Source: Bartonella sp. M0283 (GTDB lineage Bacteria > Pseudomonadota > Alphaproteobacteria > Rhizobiales > Rhizobiaceae). Taken from it: 64,000 nt of DNA. Position numbers and translations under genes: made by a program. The notes under the pieces were generated by a model, which saw nothing but the letters and a program-made list of their open reading frames with translations, was not told the DNA's origin and searched no databases. Where the stretch lies: assembly GCF_016100455.1 (NCBI RefSeq), contig NZ_JACFSK010000001.1, forward strand, positions 1,984,001-2,048,000. The letters run 5' to 3'. Below are positions 51,312 to 61,412 of the stretch, piece after piece (position 1 is the stretch's first letter; each line of letters starts with the position of its first letter).

Positions 51312-52120
51312 TTAATCGACTTTCGACAAGGATGGTTTTTGTTTTTTAAAAGATAGAATATGGAAGAAAACAAATGTCAACTGTAAAGCGAAAAAATCAC
51401 CACATGCGCCAGGTCAGAAGAAATCCATCGTTGATCGGGATCAAAAAACGAAAATTTAATGTCGTGAAAATGCTTTTTATCAACTTCCGGTTTTATACGG
51501 TTTTGTAATTTCTTCCATAAGGGTCAACAAATTCGGGAGAAACCTGCTCTTCTATCGAATAAAAATTATGAGCCTTAAAGAATTAAAGGAAGCGCATTTC
51601 CCTTTCTATCGAACGGAAAAATCCCTCCCAACAAATAAGGGCCCAAAAACTGTAATGACGGTTTAACGGCTTTTTCAAATCGACCCAAAAAAGTCCGGTG
51701 CCAAAATTTATAGTGCCAAAAAATTCCAGAGCTAAAAAATTCTGGAGAATCGTATTTTAATCTGGAATATGGATGACGATCCCCGATAGAAAAGCCTCGA
51801 TTTTTTAGTGACGCAAGAAACACATATTGATCAGGAACGATTATGAGCCGTGTCTCGGCCATTTCTAGCTCCGATCACCTGAAGCGCAGAAAACGTCTAT
51901 TCGCTTTCAACCGGCGATATCAAGACAAAGCGTTCCGTTTTTTAAAGTACTCGTTATTTTTATGAAAAAGACAAAATCTGTTTTCGGTCGGGAGGGGCAT
52001 ATTTGGCTCGAAAATATTTCAAAAATAACACTATTAAAGGCTATTTTTATATTCGAATATCAAAAATTCGAAAGAGAATAGCCGGTTTTATACGACTAGT
52101 TTCTTTCGACATCGACCGAT
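51312..52120. other. Intergenic region upstream of glpD, with degenerate repeats
   Basis: About 810 bases should contain the glp promoter near 51312-51450. A 95-codon minus-strand frame (51575-51862) has no family resemblance and is not called. A degenerate tandem repeat lies at 51698-51744. Confidence 0.4.
51698..51744. repeat. 15/16-bp degenerate tandem repeat, three copies
   Basis: GTGCCAAAATTTATA, GTGCCAAAAAATTCCA and GAGCTAAAAAATTCTG follow one another. The last two also form a TCCAGA/TCTGGA hairpin (51725-51746). Confidence 0.6.
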
Positions 52121-52160
52121 AAAATGAAGGGGCAAATAAGCTTCGCCCCTCACTTTTTTA
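52121..52160 (-). terminator. Probable terminator of the pheT transcript
   Basis: AGGGGC at 52128-52133 pairs with GCCCCT at 52145-52150. On the minus strand a short TTTTA follows; the plus strand has a stronger T run (CACTTTTTT). It lies about 40 bases after the pheT stop. Confidence 0.55.
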
Positions 52161-52197
52161 TAGAAATTCTTCTCTCGACCCTTAAGATCAAGAAAAA

Positions 52198-54612
52198 TTA
52201 CTGGCGCAATGTCGCTCCGGTCGATTTCGCAACATTATCGATAATTTTTTTCGCCAGAGCTTCAATATCTTCATCTGTCAAAGTGCGTTCATGCGGCTGG
52301 ATTGCCACTTCGATCGCAATCGATTTCTTGTCTTCACCAAGGCTCGCCCCCTCGAAGACATCAAATATCTCGACAGATTGGATAAGCTTTTTATCGGCAC
52401 CGCTTGCCGCACGAATGACCGTGGCAGCATTCACAGATTTATCCATAACAAAAGCAAAATCGCGCCGTATCATCTGATATGGCGACAGCACCAAAGGCGG
52501 GCGTGTTTTGGTTGCCTTCTTGCGCGGTTCGGGAATACGGTCAATATAGACTTCAAAACCGCACAATGGTCCTGTTACATCGAGTTCCTCAAGCGTATCG
52601 GGGTGGAATTCGCCAAAGGTACCAAGAATAATCTTCGGTCCCAATTTGATAACGCCCGAACGCCCCGGATGATACCATTCAGGCGCACCCGCTTCTATCT
52701 GCACCTTTGAAGCATCAAGCCCGCAAGCGTCGAGCACACAAAGTGCATCGGCCTTGGCATCAAAAACATCGACCGGTTTGGCAGAACCGGCCCAAAAACG
52801 TCCTGAACCGTCAAGCTTGTAAGTACCACGGCGGATACCGCCAGCAACGCGCCTTTGTGTCTCGGGCGTATTGCCTTCAAAGGTTGCCGAGATCTCAAAT
52901 AGGCCGAGATCGGGAAAGCCACGGTCGGCATTACGCTGGGCAGCTGCAATCAGTCCCGGAAGCAGTGAAGGACGCATATCCGACATATCGGCAGCAATCG
53001 GGTTCAATAGCTTCAATTCAGGCTTGCCGCCGCCAAATGCTTTGGCCTGTTTTTCTGAAATGAAAGACCATGTGATTGCTTCCATCAATCCGCGAGAAGC
53101 CAGAGCACGACGTGCGGAACGCTGCCTTATCTGTATTGTGGTGAGAATTTGCCCGCTCACAGAAGACGGCCGTTCCAATGGTTCCGGCTTGATATTGTTA
53201 AGCCCATGGATACGCATAACTTCTTCGACGAGATCGGCCTTGCCATCAATATCAGGTCGCCATGTTGGCACTGTTACCGTGACAACATCACCTTTACCCT
53301 CCACAACAAAGCCGAGGTGCTGCAATATGGTTGTTGCCGCTTCGTGACTTAGTTCCAGACCGGTCAAACGCTTGATTTCGGCAAACGGGAAGTTAATTAC
53401 TTTTTGTTCAACGCTCTTTTCCCCGATTGTATGGGCTTTTGAAGGCTTGCCACCACAAAGTTTCATGGCCATTTCGGTGGCAAAGGCAAGTCCCGGTTCC
53501 ATAAATTTTGGATCGACACCGCGTTCAAAACGATAACGTGCATCCGAAACAATGCCGAAAGCGCGCCCCGTTGCTGCAACATTGCGCGGATTCCACAAAG
53601 CCGATTCAATGATAACATTTTTCGTGTTTTCATCGCATCCTGTTGCTTCGCCGCCCATTATGCCACCGATGGACTGGGCGCCATTATCATCGGCAATAAC
53701 GCAATTATCCGGCCCCAATTCATATTCCTTGCCGTTAAGGGCAAGAAGTTTATCACCCTTCTGCCCACGACGGACAACAAGTTTTCCTTTTACCTTATCG
53801 GCATCGAAAACATGGAGCGGACGGCCGAGATCAACCGTGATGTAATTGGTCATGTCGACCAGCGCATTGATTGGACGCAAACCGATGGCATTAAGGCGGC
53901 GTTGTATCCATTTCGGCGACTGGACATTGTTGACGTCACGAATTTCACGCCATGAAAAGCCGAGACACAAAGGTGCCGTATCACCAAAATCAAGTGACAC
54001 TGTGACCGATGGCTCTCCTTCGCCGGAAACAGAAGGAACTTGAAGCGGCTTCAACTTTCCAATGCCACTTGCTGCAAGATCGCGGGCAATACCATAGACA
54101 CCTGTACAATCCGGCCGGTTCGGCGTGAGGCCGACATCAATAAGCGGGTCGTTCAGACCATAATAGGCAGCAAATGATTTGCCGACCGGTGCATCGGAGC
54201 CAAGTTCGATAATGCCGTTATGTTCATTTGAAAGTTCAAGCTCGCGTTCGGAACACATCATGCCAAAACTTTCGACACCACGTATTTTCCCGACCGACAA
54301 TGTGACATCAAGCCCCGGAATATAAGCTCCCGGAGGAGCAAAAACCCCGATCAACCCCGCTTTAGCATTAGGAGCACCACAAACCACCTGAAGTGGCTTA
54401 TTCTCCCCCGTATCGACAGTCAAAATCTGCAAATGATCGGAATCGGGATGTTTTTTGGCTGTCAAAACTTTGGCAATTACAAAAATATCAAAGCTTTTGC
54501 GGTCATCGACGCTATCAACCTCAAGGCCTATATCGGTAAGCCGGTCACAAATCTCGCCGAGCGATGCGTCTGTCTCCAGATGATCTTTCAACCAGGACAA
54601 AGTAAATTTCAT
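52198..54612 (-). CDS. pheT: Phenylalanyl-tRNA synthetase beta subunit
   Basis: PheT is the beta chain of the alpha2-beta2 phenylalanyl-tRNA synthetase. The 804-residue product has the N-terminal tRNA-binding domain, then the B3/B4 editing domain and B5 domain. The C-terminal FDX-ACB domain ([23 protein letters not shown]... to [14 protein letters not shown]) closes it. It follows pheS by 42 bases. Confidence 0.97.
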   Translation of the reverse strand: MKFTLSWLKDHLETDASLGEICDRLTDIGLEVDSVDDRKSFDIFVIAKVLTAKKHPDSDHLQILTVDTGENKPLQVVCGAPNAKAGLIGVFAPPGAYIPGLDVTLSVGKIRGVESFGMMCSERELELSNEHNGIIELGSDAPVGKSFAAYYGLNDPLIDVGLTPNRPDCTGVYGIARDLAASGIGKLKPLQVPSVSGEGEPSVTVSLDFGDTAPLCLGFSWREIRDVNNVQSPKWIQRRLNAIGLRPINALVDMTNYITVDLGRPLHVFDADKVKGKLVVRRGQKGDKLLALNGKEYELGPDNCVIADDNGAQSIGGIMGGEATGCDENTKNVIIESALWNPRNVAATGRAFGIVSDARYRFERGVDPKFMEPGLAFATEMAMKLCGGKPSKAHTIGEKSVEQKVINFPFAEIKRLTGLELSHEAATTILQHLGFVVEGKGDVVTVTVPTWRPDIDGKADLVEEVMRIHGLNNIKPEPLERPSSVSGQILTTIQIRQRSARRALASRGLMEAITWSFISEKQAKAFGGGKPELKLLNPIAADMSDMRPSLLPGLIAAAQRNADRGFPDLGLFEISATFEGNTPETQRRVAGGIRRGTYKLDGSGRFWAGSAKPVDVFDAKADALCVLDACGLDASKVQIEAGAPEWYHPGRSGVIKLGPKIILGTFGEFHPDTLEELDVTGPLCGFEVYIDRIPEPRKKATKTRPPLVLSPYQMIRRDFAFVMDKSVNAATVIRAASGADKKLIQSVEIFDVFEGASLGEDKKSIAIEVAIQPHERTLTDEDIEALAKKIIDNVAKSTGATLRQ

Positions 54613-54654
54613 TGTTCAAAACCTCTTTTCAAAACGCAAGACGCGGGTGTGAGT

Positions 54655-55740
54655 TTATGAATTGCTAAGACCGCCAAAAAGTGTCGGCACATCAAGCGGA
54701 CGGAAACCGTAATGTTGGATCCAGCGTATATCGGCGTCAAAAAATGCGCGCAAATCCGGCATGCCATATTTCAACATGGCGATACGGTCGATTCCCATGC
54801 CCCAGGCAAAGCCCTGATATTCATCCGGATCAAAACCGACATTTTTCAACACATTCGGGTGCACCATGCCGCAGCCCAATATTTCGAGCCAGTCATTGCC
54901 CTCACCGAATTTTACTTCTGTACCGGAGCGGTCACATTGAATATCGACTTCCATAGACGGTTCGGTGAAAGGAAAGAACGAAGGGCGAAAACGCATCTTC
55001 AACGAAGGCACTTCAAAAAACGCCTTACAGAATTCTTCATGCACCCACATAATATTGGCAATGGTCGACTTTTTATCGACAACCAGTCCTTCTACCTGAT
55101 GGAACATCGGCGAATGGGTGGCATCCGAATCCATACGATAGGTTTTCCCCGGAATGACAATGCGGATTGGCGGTTTTTGCTTTTCCATCGTGCGAACCTG
55201 AACAGGCGATGTATGTGTGCGCAAAAGCCGCTTTTCGCCTTTCTCGTCGGGATTGAAAAAGAAGGTATCATGCATTTCGCGGGCAGGATGGCCTTCCGGA
55301 AAGTTGAGTGCGGTAAAGTTATAATAATCGGTTTCGATATCCGGCCCTTCGGCAATGGAAAAGCCCATATCGGCGTAAATGGCGGTAATCTCGTCAATCA
55401 CCTGAGAAATAGGGTGGATACGACCACGCGCTTCAGGGGAAAGGCGAACCGGCAATGTAACATCGACTGTTTCATTTTTGAGCCGTGCTTCGGTAGCCGC
55501 CCTTTTCAGCGCGGTACGTTTTTCGCCCAAAAGCTCCAAAACCCGATTTTTCAAACCGTTTATCATCGGTCCGGCTTTCTGGCGCTCTTCTGCGCTCATA
55601 CCACCAAGGCTTTTAAGTTTTTCCGAAACACTGCCCTTTTTTCCGAGGGCGCTGACACGCACTGCTTCCAGTGCCTGCTCGTCTTGTGCAGCGTCGATTG
55701 CCGCACAGATTTCTTTTTCCAGACTATCAATATCGTTCAT
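54655..55740 (-). CDS. pheS: Phenylalanyl-tRNA synthetase alpha subunit
   Basis: The 361-residue catalytic subunit has an N-terminal coiled-coil tRNA-binding arm and a class II core. [14 protein letters not shown] (motif 2 region) and VHPNVL...[17 protein letters not shown] (motif 3) are visible. It lies between the kinase-like gene, whose stop is 15 bases upstream, and pheT. Confidence 0.97.
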   Translation of the reverse strand: MNDIDSLEKEICAAIDAAQDEQALEAVRVSALGKKGSVSEKLKSLGGMSAEERQKAGPMINGLKNRVLELLGEKRTALKRAATEARLKNETVDVTLPVRLSPEARGRIHPISQVIDEITAIYADMGFSIAEGPDIETDYYNFTALNFPEGHPAREMHDTFFFNPDEKGEKRLLRTHTSPVQVRTMEKQKPPIRIVIPGKTYRMDSDATHSPMFHQVEGLVVDKKSTIANIMWVHEEFCKAFFEVPSLKMRFRPSFFPFTEPSMEVDIQCDRSGTEVKFGEGNDWLEILGCGMVHPNVLKNVGFDPDEYQGFAWGMGIDRIAMLKYGMPDLRAFFDADIRWIQHYGFRPLDVPTLFGGLSNS

Positions 55741-55755
55741 GTCTTTGCCTGTTCT

Positions 55756-56577
55756 TTAAAGTGGATGTCTGTTTTTCAAATTGGAAGAAAGAAACTCCGT
55801 AGCGCTTAACATACGTTTGCCATCGCCACCAAGATAAATAAACCTGGCCAACTTCAACGGAGTAATAAAAATAGAAAAAAACCGGACAATTTTTTCAAGT
55901 TGTTTCAAGGTTTCAGGGGAAACCTGTTTTTTCCACGCCTCGAAAGCCGCATTATCGGTTTTGTTTTTTTCAAGTGATTGTGCCGACACTTGAAAAAATA
56001 ACAACCACGCGTCACGTGCCTGCGCTGTGGGAATTGGCATCACTGCTTCCGGCTCTTCCTCAAAATCGAAAAAACCCAGCTCATTTCCTGCCATAAACAT
56101 ATCACGCGGATGCGGCCTGCCGTGGACAAGTCCTGCGTGATGTACTTTTCCTAAAGCTTCACCGCATTGAATCAATAATTTCTCGTGTGCCTCGCCATCG
56201 TTCTTTTTTAAAAAATCAAGGCGTTTTTGCACCGTTTGGCCAACATCGGAAATCATCAAAGCCGGTCCATCAATAGCAAGTATTTCGGGAACCGCTATAC
56301 CTGCCTTCCTGAACTTTTCAATTTTGCGTATTTCCTGCCCGTTCATGGCGAGAGCGTCACGCAATGGCGAAGATTTCATAAAAGCTGCCGGTAATAAAAA
56401 CGATAAACTGCCATGAAGCCGCTTGCCCCACGGACGCTTTTCAATTCCCTGCCGCTTGATCCAGACCTTTTTGCCCTCGCGCATGACACCGGCAATGCGT
56501 TTTCCCTCACAAGATTGAAAAAGCTTCTTGTCAGTATCGCTCAGTGGCTTGGATATGAAAGGATTTATCTCGCTCAT
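55756..56577 (-). CDS. Protein-kinase-fold protein (InaA/Kdo-kinase-like)
   Basis: The 273-residue protein has the order of a kinase-fold small-molecule or LPS kinase. RIAGVMREGKKVWIKRQG supplies a probable lysine strand, EIRKIEKFRKAGIAVPEIL the alpha-C region, and DGPALMISDVG the hinge. The catalytic-loop position reads H152-G-R-P-H-P-R-D159, where most kinase-like proteins have HxD, and the metal aspartate is D171 in FFDFEEEPE. The HGRPxxRD form is family-typical of InaA-like proteins as far as I recall. Substrate unknown. It sits between rplT and pheS in the same direction, a terminator separating it from rplT. Confidence 0.7.
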   Translation of the reverse strand: MSEINPFISKPLSDTDKKLFQSCEGKRIAGVMREGKKVWIKRQGIEKRPWGKRLHGSLSFLLPAAFMKSSPLRDALAMNGQEIRKIEKFRKAGIAVPEILAIDGPALMISDVGQTVQKRLDFLKKNDGEAHEKLLIQCGEALGKVHHAGLVHGRPHPRDMFMAGNELGFFDFEEEPEAVMPIPTAQARDAWLLFFQVSAQSLEKNKTDNAAFEAWKKQVSPETLKQLEKIVRFFSIFITPLKLARFIYLGGDGKRMLSATEFLSSNLKNRHPL

Positions 56578-56587
56578 AACGCCTCAA

Positions 56588-56628
56588 AAACAAAAACCCG
56601 CAACCGGTTTTAACCAGTGCGGGTTCCG
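56588..56628 (-). terminator. Terminator after rplT
   Basis: AACCCGC at 56595-56601 and GCGGGTT at 56619-56625 pair, with GGTT/AACC inside. On the minus strand a TTTTTG run follows. It probably limits rpmI-rplT read-through into the kinase-like gene. Confidence 0.7.
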
Positions 56629-56664
56629 AAAGAATGTTCTGTTTTTTAAAGGAACGCGACCGGC

Positions 56665-57066
56665 TTACTTGACGGCGCCTTCAAAAGCATTCGGTGTGGT
56701 TTTCTTCAAATATTCCAATGCCTTTTTTGCCGAAGCAACAAGCTTGGAGAATGTTGCGGGCTCATGAATAGCAATATCTGAAAGAACCTTGCGGTCGATC
56801 TCGATTCCTGCCTTGGCAAGACCGTCGATGAAACGGCCATAAGTCAAGCCCTCAAGACGGACAGCAGCATTGATACGCTGGATCCACAATGCGCGGAAAC
56901 TGCGCTTGCGATTTTTGCGATCGCGATAGGCATATTGCCGTGAACGGTCGACAGCAGCTTTGGCTGTACGGATCGTATTTTTACGACGTCCGTAAAAACC
57001 TTCAGCAAGTTTGATAACTTTTTTGTGTTTGGCGTGTGCAGTTACGCCGCGTTTTACGCGTGCCAT
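56665..57066 (-). CDS. rplT: 50S ribosomal protein L20
   Basis: The 133-residue basic protein starts [35 protein letters not shown], the L20 hallmark, and has the usual length for alphaproteobacteria. L20 binds 23S rRNA early in 50S assembly and represses its operon in several bacteria. It lies 26 bases after rpmI. Confidence 0.98.
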   Translation of the reverse strand: MARVKRGVTAHAKHKKVIKLAEGFYGRRKNTIRTAKAAVDRSRQYAYRDRKNRKRSFRALWIQRINAAVRLEGLTYGRFIDGLAKAGIEIDRKVLSDIAIHEPATFSKLVASAKKALEYLKKTTPNAFEGAVK

Positions 57067-57092
57067 GTCATAATCTCCTTAAGAGCTAACTT

Positions 57093-57296
57093 TTAAAGGC
57101 CGTTCGGCAAATAGTTTTTGATGATTTTCTTGGCGTCAGGTGCACCAAGAACCATGGTGCCACGTGCATCACGCAAAAACTGGTTGGAACGTTTGATCAT
57201 GCCATGCTGCTTGCCTGCGGCAGCTGCCTTGATTTTGCCTGTAGCAGTAATTTTGAACCGCTTTTTGGCAGCCGATTTGGTCTTCATTTTGGGCAT
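57093..57296 (-). CDS. rpmI: 50S ribosomal protein L35
   Basis: The 67-residue basic protein [14 protein letters not shown]... is L35. The start is ATG 57296 with GGAGAAG upstream; the longer upstream frame to 57425 is leader sequence. infC, often first in this operon elsewhere, is not adjacent. Confidence 0.97.
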   Translation of the reverse strand: MPKMKTKSAAKKRFKITATGKIKAAAAGKQHGMIKRSNQFLRDARGTMVLGAPDAKKIIKNYLPNGL

Positions 57297-57433
57297 TTTG
57301 CTTCTCCATTGTTGTGATTGATGTTCGTACTGACCAAAGTACGAACAAGCATAAAAGTCGTCACGGCATGCCCTGCCGGACGGCTTGAACTGGGTTCTCA
57401 TAAAACAGAGCCTCACAAATAGCAAGCAGACTT

Positions 57434-58492
57434 TTATGTAAAATACTTTTTTTCATGGCGCAAAAGCCAGTCTTTACGCCATAAACCGCCACCATAACCG
57501 GTAAGCGTCCCATCTGCACCGATCACCCGATGGCAGGGGATGATAATTGCAATCTGGTTTTTGCCGTTTGCCCGCGCCACAGCCCGCATAGCTGTCGGTC
57601 TATCCAAGGCGCGCGCCAATTCACTATAAGAGCGTGTTTCTCCCGCCGGTATTTGGCGCAAAGCCTCCCAGACAAGGGGGGCAAAGCCACCAGAAACTTT
57701 GGCAAGCGGTGTTTCAAAATGGCAGCTTTTTCCTTGATAATAATCGGCCAACTCGGCTTCTACCTTGTCGATGACACTGGTTCTTTCAAAACTGATGGAA
57801 GAGCGCGTGACTGCTTGCAATTTTTTCAGTTCTGTCAACAGCCCCTTCCGGTCGAAAAACTCCAAGAGATGCAAGACATGTTGGTCACTGACAGCAAGCA
57901 TTTCGCCTATCGGCGTTTCAATCCATGCCGCTTTTAAAAGAGTGCGGTTTTGTATGGCTTTTGGTGGATGACCGATGAGCTTGAGAATTGCCTCGCGAAA
58001 GCCACTTCCCGAATCGTAACCGGCGGAAAGTTGTGCTTCAATCACCGGCTGACCATGGGACAGCAGCGCTGCACCACGGCTTGCTCTTTTCAAGCGCGCA
58101 AATTCCAGAAATGTCATGCCGATCTGGCGTTTAAAAATGCGCCGCACCGTGGAAGGGTCAATTCCCATCCGTACAATGTCATCTTCCGACCATATGTGAT
58201 CGGGATTTTCATCAAGTTTCGCCATCAAATCACGAAAAAGCGGATCAACGTGACCACCTGCTTCGAGCGGGTGGCATTTCAGGCAAGGCCGGTAGCCCTG
58301 TTCAAGACAAGCAGCCGCACTGTCACAGAAAAAGACATTTTCCCGCTTGGGCTTTCGCGCCGGACACGACAGACGACAAAAAATACCTGTCGTTGTCACG
58401 CAAACAAAGACATGCCCGTCATAGGAGCGATCACGGTTGATCAGAGCTTTATAAAGCTGGTCTGTATTATTGGTTAGAAGTGTCATGGCCAT
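57434..58492 (-). CDS. ada: Bifunctional Ada: methylphosphotriester/O6-methylguanine repair and transcriptional activator
   Basis: The 352-residue protein has all parts of Ada. The N-terminal zinc domain has C39, C43, C70 and C73 ([17 protein letters not shown]), with one cysteine as methylphosphotriester acceptor. An AraC-type helix-turn-helix follows (about 95-175), then the methyltransferase domain with IIPCHRVIG and active C320. Methylation of the N-terminal cysteine is known to convert Ada to an activator of alkylation-response genes. No alkB lies next to it. Confidence 0.94.
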   Translation of the reverse strand: MAMTLLTNNTDQLYKALINRDRSYDGHVFVCVTTTGIFCRLSCPARKPKRENVFFCDSAAACLEQGYRPCLKCHPLEAGGHVDPLFRDLMAKLDENPDHIWSEDDIVRMGIDPSTVRRIFKRQIGMTFLEFARLKRASRGAALLSHGQPVIEAQLSAGYDSGSGFREAILKLIGHPPKAIQNRTLLKAAWIETPIGEMLAVSDQHVLHLLEFFDRKGLLTELKKLQAVTRSSISFERTSVIDKVEAELADYYQGKSCHFETPLAKVSGGFAPLVWEALRQIPAGETRSYSELARALDRPTAMRAVARANGKNQIAIIIPCHRVIGADGTLTGYGGGLWRKDWLLRHEKKYFT

Positions 58493-58693
58493 TTATATAA
58501 GCTAAAAAAAAGCAATTGTGCGCCGAAAAACGGGCACACATTTTATGGAATTTAAAACCCCCGAACCAGTCAAACCCATCTTTTATTGTACTGGCATTTC
58601 AAACGATCACGATCAACTATCGAGATAATGTATAATTTTTGTCTTTTCATTGGCTATCCGGATTGCGGCAAACAGGATTAATCTTTTTTGCCA

Positions 58694-59434
58694 TTAAACC
58701 GGAACCGGCGCACCATTGCCTTTCACTTCAACAAGCGGTGCCGGAATAGAACTTGTTTTAATGGCCGCCTTGCAAATATCGGCAATAATACAATGTACAC
58801 AATCCGGTTTACGGGCTTTACAGATGTAACGACCATGTAAAATCAGCCAATGATGGGCGTGGGCCATATATTTTTCGGGTATTATTTTGACAAGTTTTTT
58901 TTCTACCTCTTCAGGCGTTTTTCCCGGTGCCAGTTCTGTCCGGTTACAAAACCGGAAAATATGGGTGTCGACGGCCATGGTCGGCTGGTTGAAAGCAACA
59001 TTAAGCACAACATTTGCAGTTTTGCGCCCGACTCCTGGAAGTGCCATCAACGCTTCTCTCGTATCAGGCACTTTACCGGCATATTTTTCGTTCAATATTT
59101 TTGAAAGCGCATAGACGTTTTTGGCTTTTGCTCGCCATAGGCCGATCGTGCGAATATAGCAGGCGATGCCGTCTTCTCCGAGAGCAGCCATTTTTTCGGG
59201 CGTATCGGCGACAGCAAAAAGCGGCTTTGTTGCCTTGTTCACGCTTGCATCTGTCGCTTGTGCCGACAAAACCACGGCAACTAGCAAAGTGAACGGACTT
59301 TCATAAACAAGATCACTTCTCGGATTTGGTCGTTGAACCGAAAACCGGCGAAAAATTTCTTCAATTTCCTCGGCTTTATAGGCAGTTCCCGCTATTTTCC
59401 CGACTTTCGACCTTTTGGCCTTCACACCCGTCAT
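58694..59434 (-). CDS. nth: Endonuclease III
   Basis: Nth is a bifunctional DNA glycosylase/AP lyase that removes oxidised pyrimidines. The 246-residue protein has the helix-hairpin-helix LPGVGRKTANVV with catalytic K138 and VDTHI with D156. The [4Fe-4S] cluster motif C205-x6-C212-x2-C215-x5-C221 is complete. It is divergent from hsp20. Confidence 0.97.
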   Translation of the reverse strand: MTGVKAKRSKVGKIAGTAYKAEEIEEIFRRFSVQRPNPRSDLVYESPFTLLVAVVLSAQATDASVNKATKPLFAVADTPEKMAALGEDGIACYIRTIGLWRAKAKNVYALSKILNEKYAGKVPDTREALMALPGVGRKTANVVLNVAFNQPTMAVDTHIFRFCNRTELAPGKTPEEVEKKLVKIIPEKYMAHAHHWLILHGRYICKARKPDCVHCIIADICKAAIKTSSIPAPLVEVKGNGAPVPV

Positions 59435-59452
59435 TACCTTTTAAAAACCCGT

Positions 59453-59481
59453 CTTGAACTTCAATGTAGAAATTTCCATAT
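59453..59481 (+). promoter_or_regulatory. Sigma-32 (RpoH)-type promoter of hsp20
   Basis: CTTGAA (59453-59458) and CCATAT (59476-59481) are separated by 17 bases, close to the alphaproteobacterial RpoH pattern CTTG-N17-CYTAT. A start near 59488 would give a leader of about 62 nt. Confidence 0.65.
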
Positions 59482-59487
59482 AACAGC

Positions 59488-59549
59488 TAAAGACAGAAAA
59501 TGCCAAAACGGGTTTTCTGTTCAATAGTCGCTTCGAAGAGGACTACCTT
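59488..59549 (+). promoter_or_regulatory. ROSE-type RNA thermometer in the hsp20 leader
   Basis: Two hairpins are seen. ACAGAAAA (59493-59500) pairs perfectly with TTTTCTGT (59513-59520). Then 59526-59532 (AGTCGCT) pairs with 59539-59544 (AGGACT), burying the Shine-Dalgarno sequence AGAGGA. The strand opposite it reads UCGCU, matching the ROSE consensus UYGCU with its bulged G. ROSE elements are known to gate rhizobial small heat-shock genes by melting at high temperature. Confidence 0.7.
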
Positions 59550-59978
59550 ATGACACGTATGACACCTTTTTCCAACCCGTTGCTGTTAGGCTTCGAAACA
59601 ATGGAAAAGACGCTCGACCGTTTGAATAAATCGGGCGATGGCTATCCTCCTTATAACATTGTGCGTTTGTCCGGTGAGGAACCAAATGAACGACTGCGAA
59701 TTACATTGGCAGTCGCCGGTTTCACTCCGGAAGACCTTGATGTAACGGTAGAGGATAATCAGCTTATCATCCGCGGTCGGCAAACTGACGATGGGGAGTT
59801 CGAATACCTCCATAGAGGTATTGCCTCACGCCAATTCCAGCGGGCTTTTGTGCTGGCAGATGGAATAAAGGTAGGAGCTGCAGAGCTCAAAAACGGCTTG
59901 CTTTCAATAGATCTTGAAAGACCGGCTCCCGAGAAGCGCGTCAAACGCATTACGATCAGTGCCATAGACGACGAGTAA
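59550..59978 (+). CDS. Small heat-shock protein, Hsp20 family (IbpA-like)
   Basis: The 142-residue protein has a short N-terminal arm, an alpha-crystallin domain (about 35-130, ending LKNGLLSIDLERP) and a C-terminal VKRITI I-x-I-like motif. It holds unfolding proteins in a refoldable state. It is preceded by an RpoH-type promoter and ROSE-like leader, and followed by the DUF1150 gene, a usual alphaproteobacterial pairing. Confidence 0.93.
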   Translation: MTRMTPFSNPLLLGFETMEKTLDRLNKSGDGYPPYNIVRLSGEEPNERLRITLAVAGFTPEDLDVTVEDNQLIIRGRQTDDGEFEYLHRGIASRQFQRAFVLADGIKVGAAELKNGLLSIDLERPAPEKRVKRITISAIDDE

Positions 59979-59995
59979 TGCGACAGGAGAAGAAA

Positions 59996-60244
59996 ATGAA
60001 AAACGAAAAATCTTTGTCCATGCAGGAATTTGCTTTGCTCGGTGAGGGCGAAATCGCCTATCTGCGCAAAATTCGTACCGATGAATTAAGTAAGAAATTT
60101 CCCAATATGCCACCAATGACACCAGGCATTTCTTTATGGGCTTTATTCGGAGCCGGTGGCGAACCGATTATTCTTTCCGATGTCCGTGCCAAGGCTCTGG
60201 AAGGTGCAAATGATCAGGAATTAAGGACAGTAACCTTACAATGA
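59996..60244 (+). CDS. DUF1150 family protein
   Basis: The 82-residue product (from ATG 59996) matches DUF1150, found next to hsp20 in Hyphomicrobiales, with the core GEIAYLRKIRTDEL and PGISLWALFGAGGEPIILSD. Function unknown. AGGAG at 59985-59989 lies 6 bases before this ATG; an earlier ATG at 59978 overlaps the hsp20 stop and is less well placed. Co-regulation with hsp20 is likely. Confidence 0.88.
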   Translation: MKNEKSLSMQEFALLGEGEIAYLRKIRTDELSKKFPNMPPMTPGISLWALFGAGGEPIILSDVRAKALEGANDQELRTVTLQ

Positions 60245-60281
60245 TCTATAAAGGGGATCTACAAAGTGGATCTTAAAAAGG
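60243..60281. repeat. 13-bp tandem repeat, three copies, just after DUF1150
   Basis: GATCTATAAAGGG (60243-60255), GATCTACAAAGTG (60256-60268) and GATCTTAAAAAGG (60269-60281) lie in tandem; the first begins within the DUF1150 stop codon. Confidence 0.8.
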
Positions 60282-60860
60282 GCGTTTGCTTGAATTAAAC
60301 TTGTTTTTCAGGTGAACTTCCTCGGCAAAAAAATCGGGTATTATCAACCATCACCATTTTTCTTTCAGAAATAGATGAGGGAATAAGGCGCTTAGATAAT
60401 ACCCGAAAATGTGTGATCAAAACCAACCCGTTTTCAAATTCCCGTTTCTTAAAATCCCCGAAAGAAAATCGATTATCCACTAAAAATAATTTTAAGATTA
60501 TTATTGCATCGTATTGTTATTATTTTAAAGATAATTCAAAAATTTATTTGATATTATAATTTCAATCAAAAATTTGATATTACAATTTCAATCAAAAAAA
60601 TAAAATACTAATTTAAAAATAACTATTTTTGACGAAAATTTTTTATATAAATTATATATATTTTTATTAACGAAATACAATTATTCTTTATTAACATTAT
60701 TATAAAAATACTTTTTATTATTTATTATGTCATTAATGAATAATTTTGAAATTTTTTTCATATATCATATATTCTTTATTTAAATTAACTTATTTTAAAA
60801 AATTGTTCGGTAATTTGCTATTAAATCGGAAAAGGCTGAATTCTTAACAATTTTATTGAA
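60282..60860. other. Extremely AT-rich intergenic region
   Basis: No gene is seen. From about 60480 to 60840 the sequence is almost entirely A and T, much more so than its surroundings. It contains a 26-bp tandem duplication. It separates the hsp20 unit from the membrane-protein cluster. Confidence 0.6.
60546..60597. repeat. 26-bp tandem duplication
   Basis: Copies at 60546-60571 and 60572-60597 differ at one base (ATTT...TATAATTT versus ATTT...TACAATTT). A recent slippage duplication in AT-rich DNA is the simplest origin. Confidence 0.88.
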
Positions 60861-61379
60861 TTGAATGAAACAAGTTTTACAATTTTTCTTGTGAAAGTCA
60901 GCGCAACGGGGCTAATTTTGCGAAAACAGGCAGTCATAGTTTTTGTTATTTTTTCATTTTTCGGGGGACTTGCATTATTTGCGTGTCGTTGCCTGACGAA
61001 TTATTTTCTATATTCCCGTTTTTTCAATGACCGTTTCATTTTAGCGATAATGGAAAATTTCAACAGTTTTGTAGCATTCGGTCTGTTTCTTGCTGAAAAT
61101 CTTTTGTTTGCCGCAATCTTTTCAATTTTTCCGACAGTCTATCTCTACCAGTTGAAAAAACTGCCGTTCGTTTTTGTTATTACCTATGCCGGTGTCATCT
61201 ATCTCGTTGCAGCAACCGGTATAGCTTTCTATCTTAATCTCGCTCGCGTTACGCTGCCTCTCGGCTCTATTCTGGTTTATGTTTTGCTCACACCGTTCCT
61301 TTATGTCATTGTACCGATCTGTTTTGTCTATCTCGTCTATTGTATTTATTGGCTTGCACAGGCCGACACGAAAACCTAA
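60861..61379 (+). CDS. Unrecognised integral membrane protein (membrane cluster, gene 1)
   Basis: The 172-residue product has four hydrophobic stretches (about 23-43, 68-95, 102-123 and 133-165) and no motif I recognise. The start is uncertain: TTG 60861 has no ribosome binding site, and GTG 60891 is equally possible. It is followed on the same strand by two more membrane proteins, and the base composition is AT-richer than most window genes. Confidence 0.6.
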   Translation: MNETSFTIFLVKVSATGLILRKQAVIVFVIFSFFGGLALFACRCLTNYFLYSRFFNDRFILAIMENFNSFVAFGLFLAENLLFAAIFSIFPTVYLYQLKKLPFVFVITYAGVIYLVAATGIAFYLNLARVTLPLGSILVYVLLTPFLYVIVPICFVYLVYCIYWLAQADTKT

Positions 61380-61412
61380 AGTCGTCTTACAATTCGATGA
61401 CTTGTGAGCGTT

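Noticed and set aside
51575..51862. A 95-codon minus-strand frame upstream of glpD
   Set aside because: Contains the degenerate A-rich repeats; no recognisable domain.
54712..55809. A 365-codon plus-strand frame
   Set aside because: It lies wholly across pheS on the other strand; pheS is certain and the peptide is histidine/arginine-rich nonsense.
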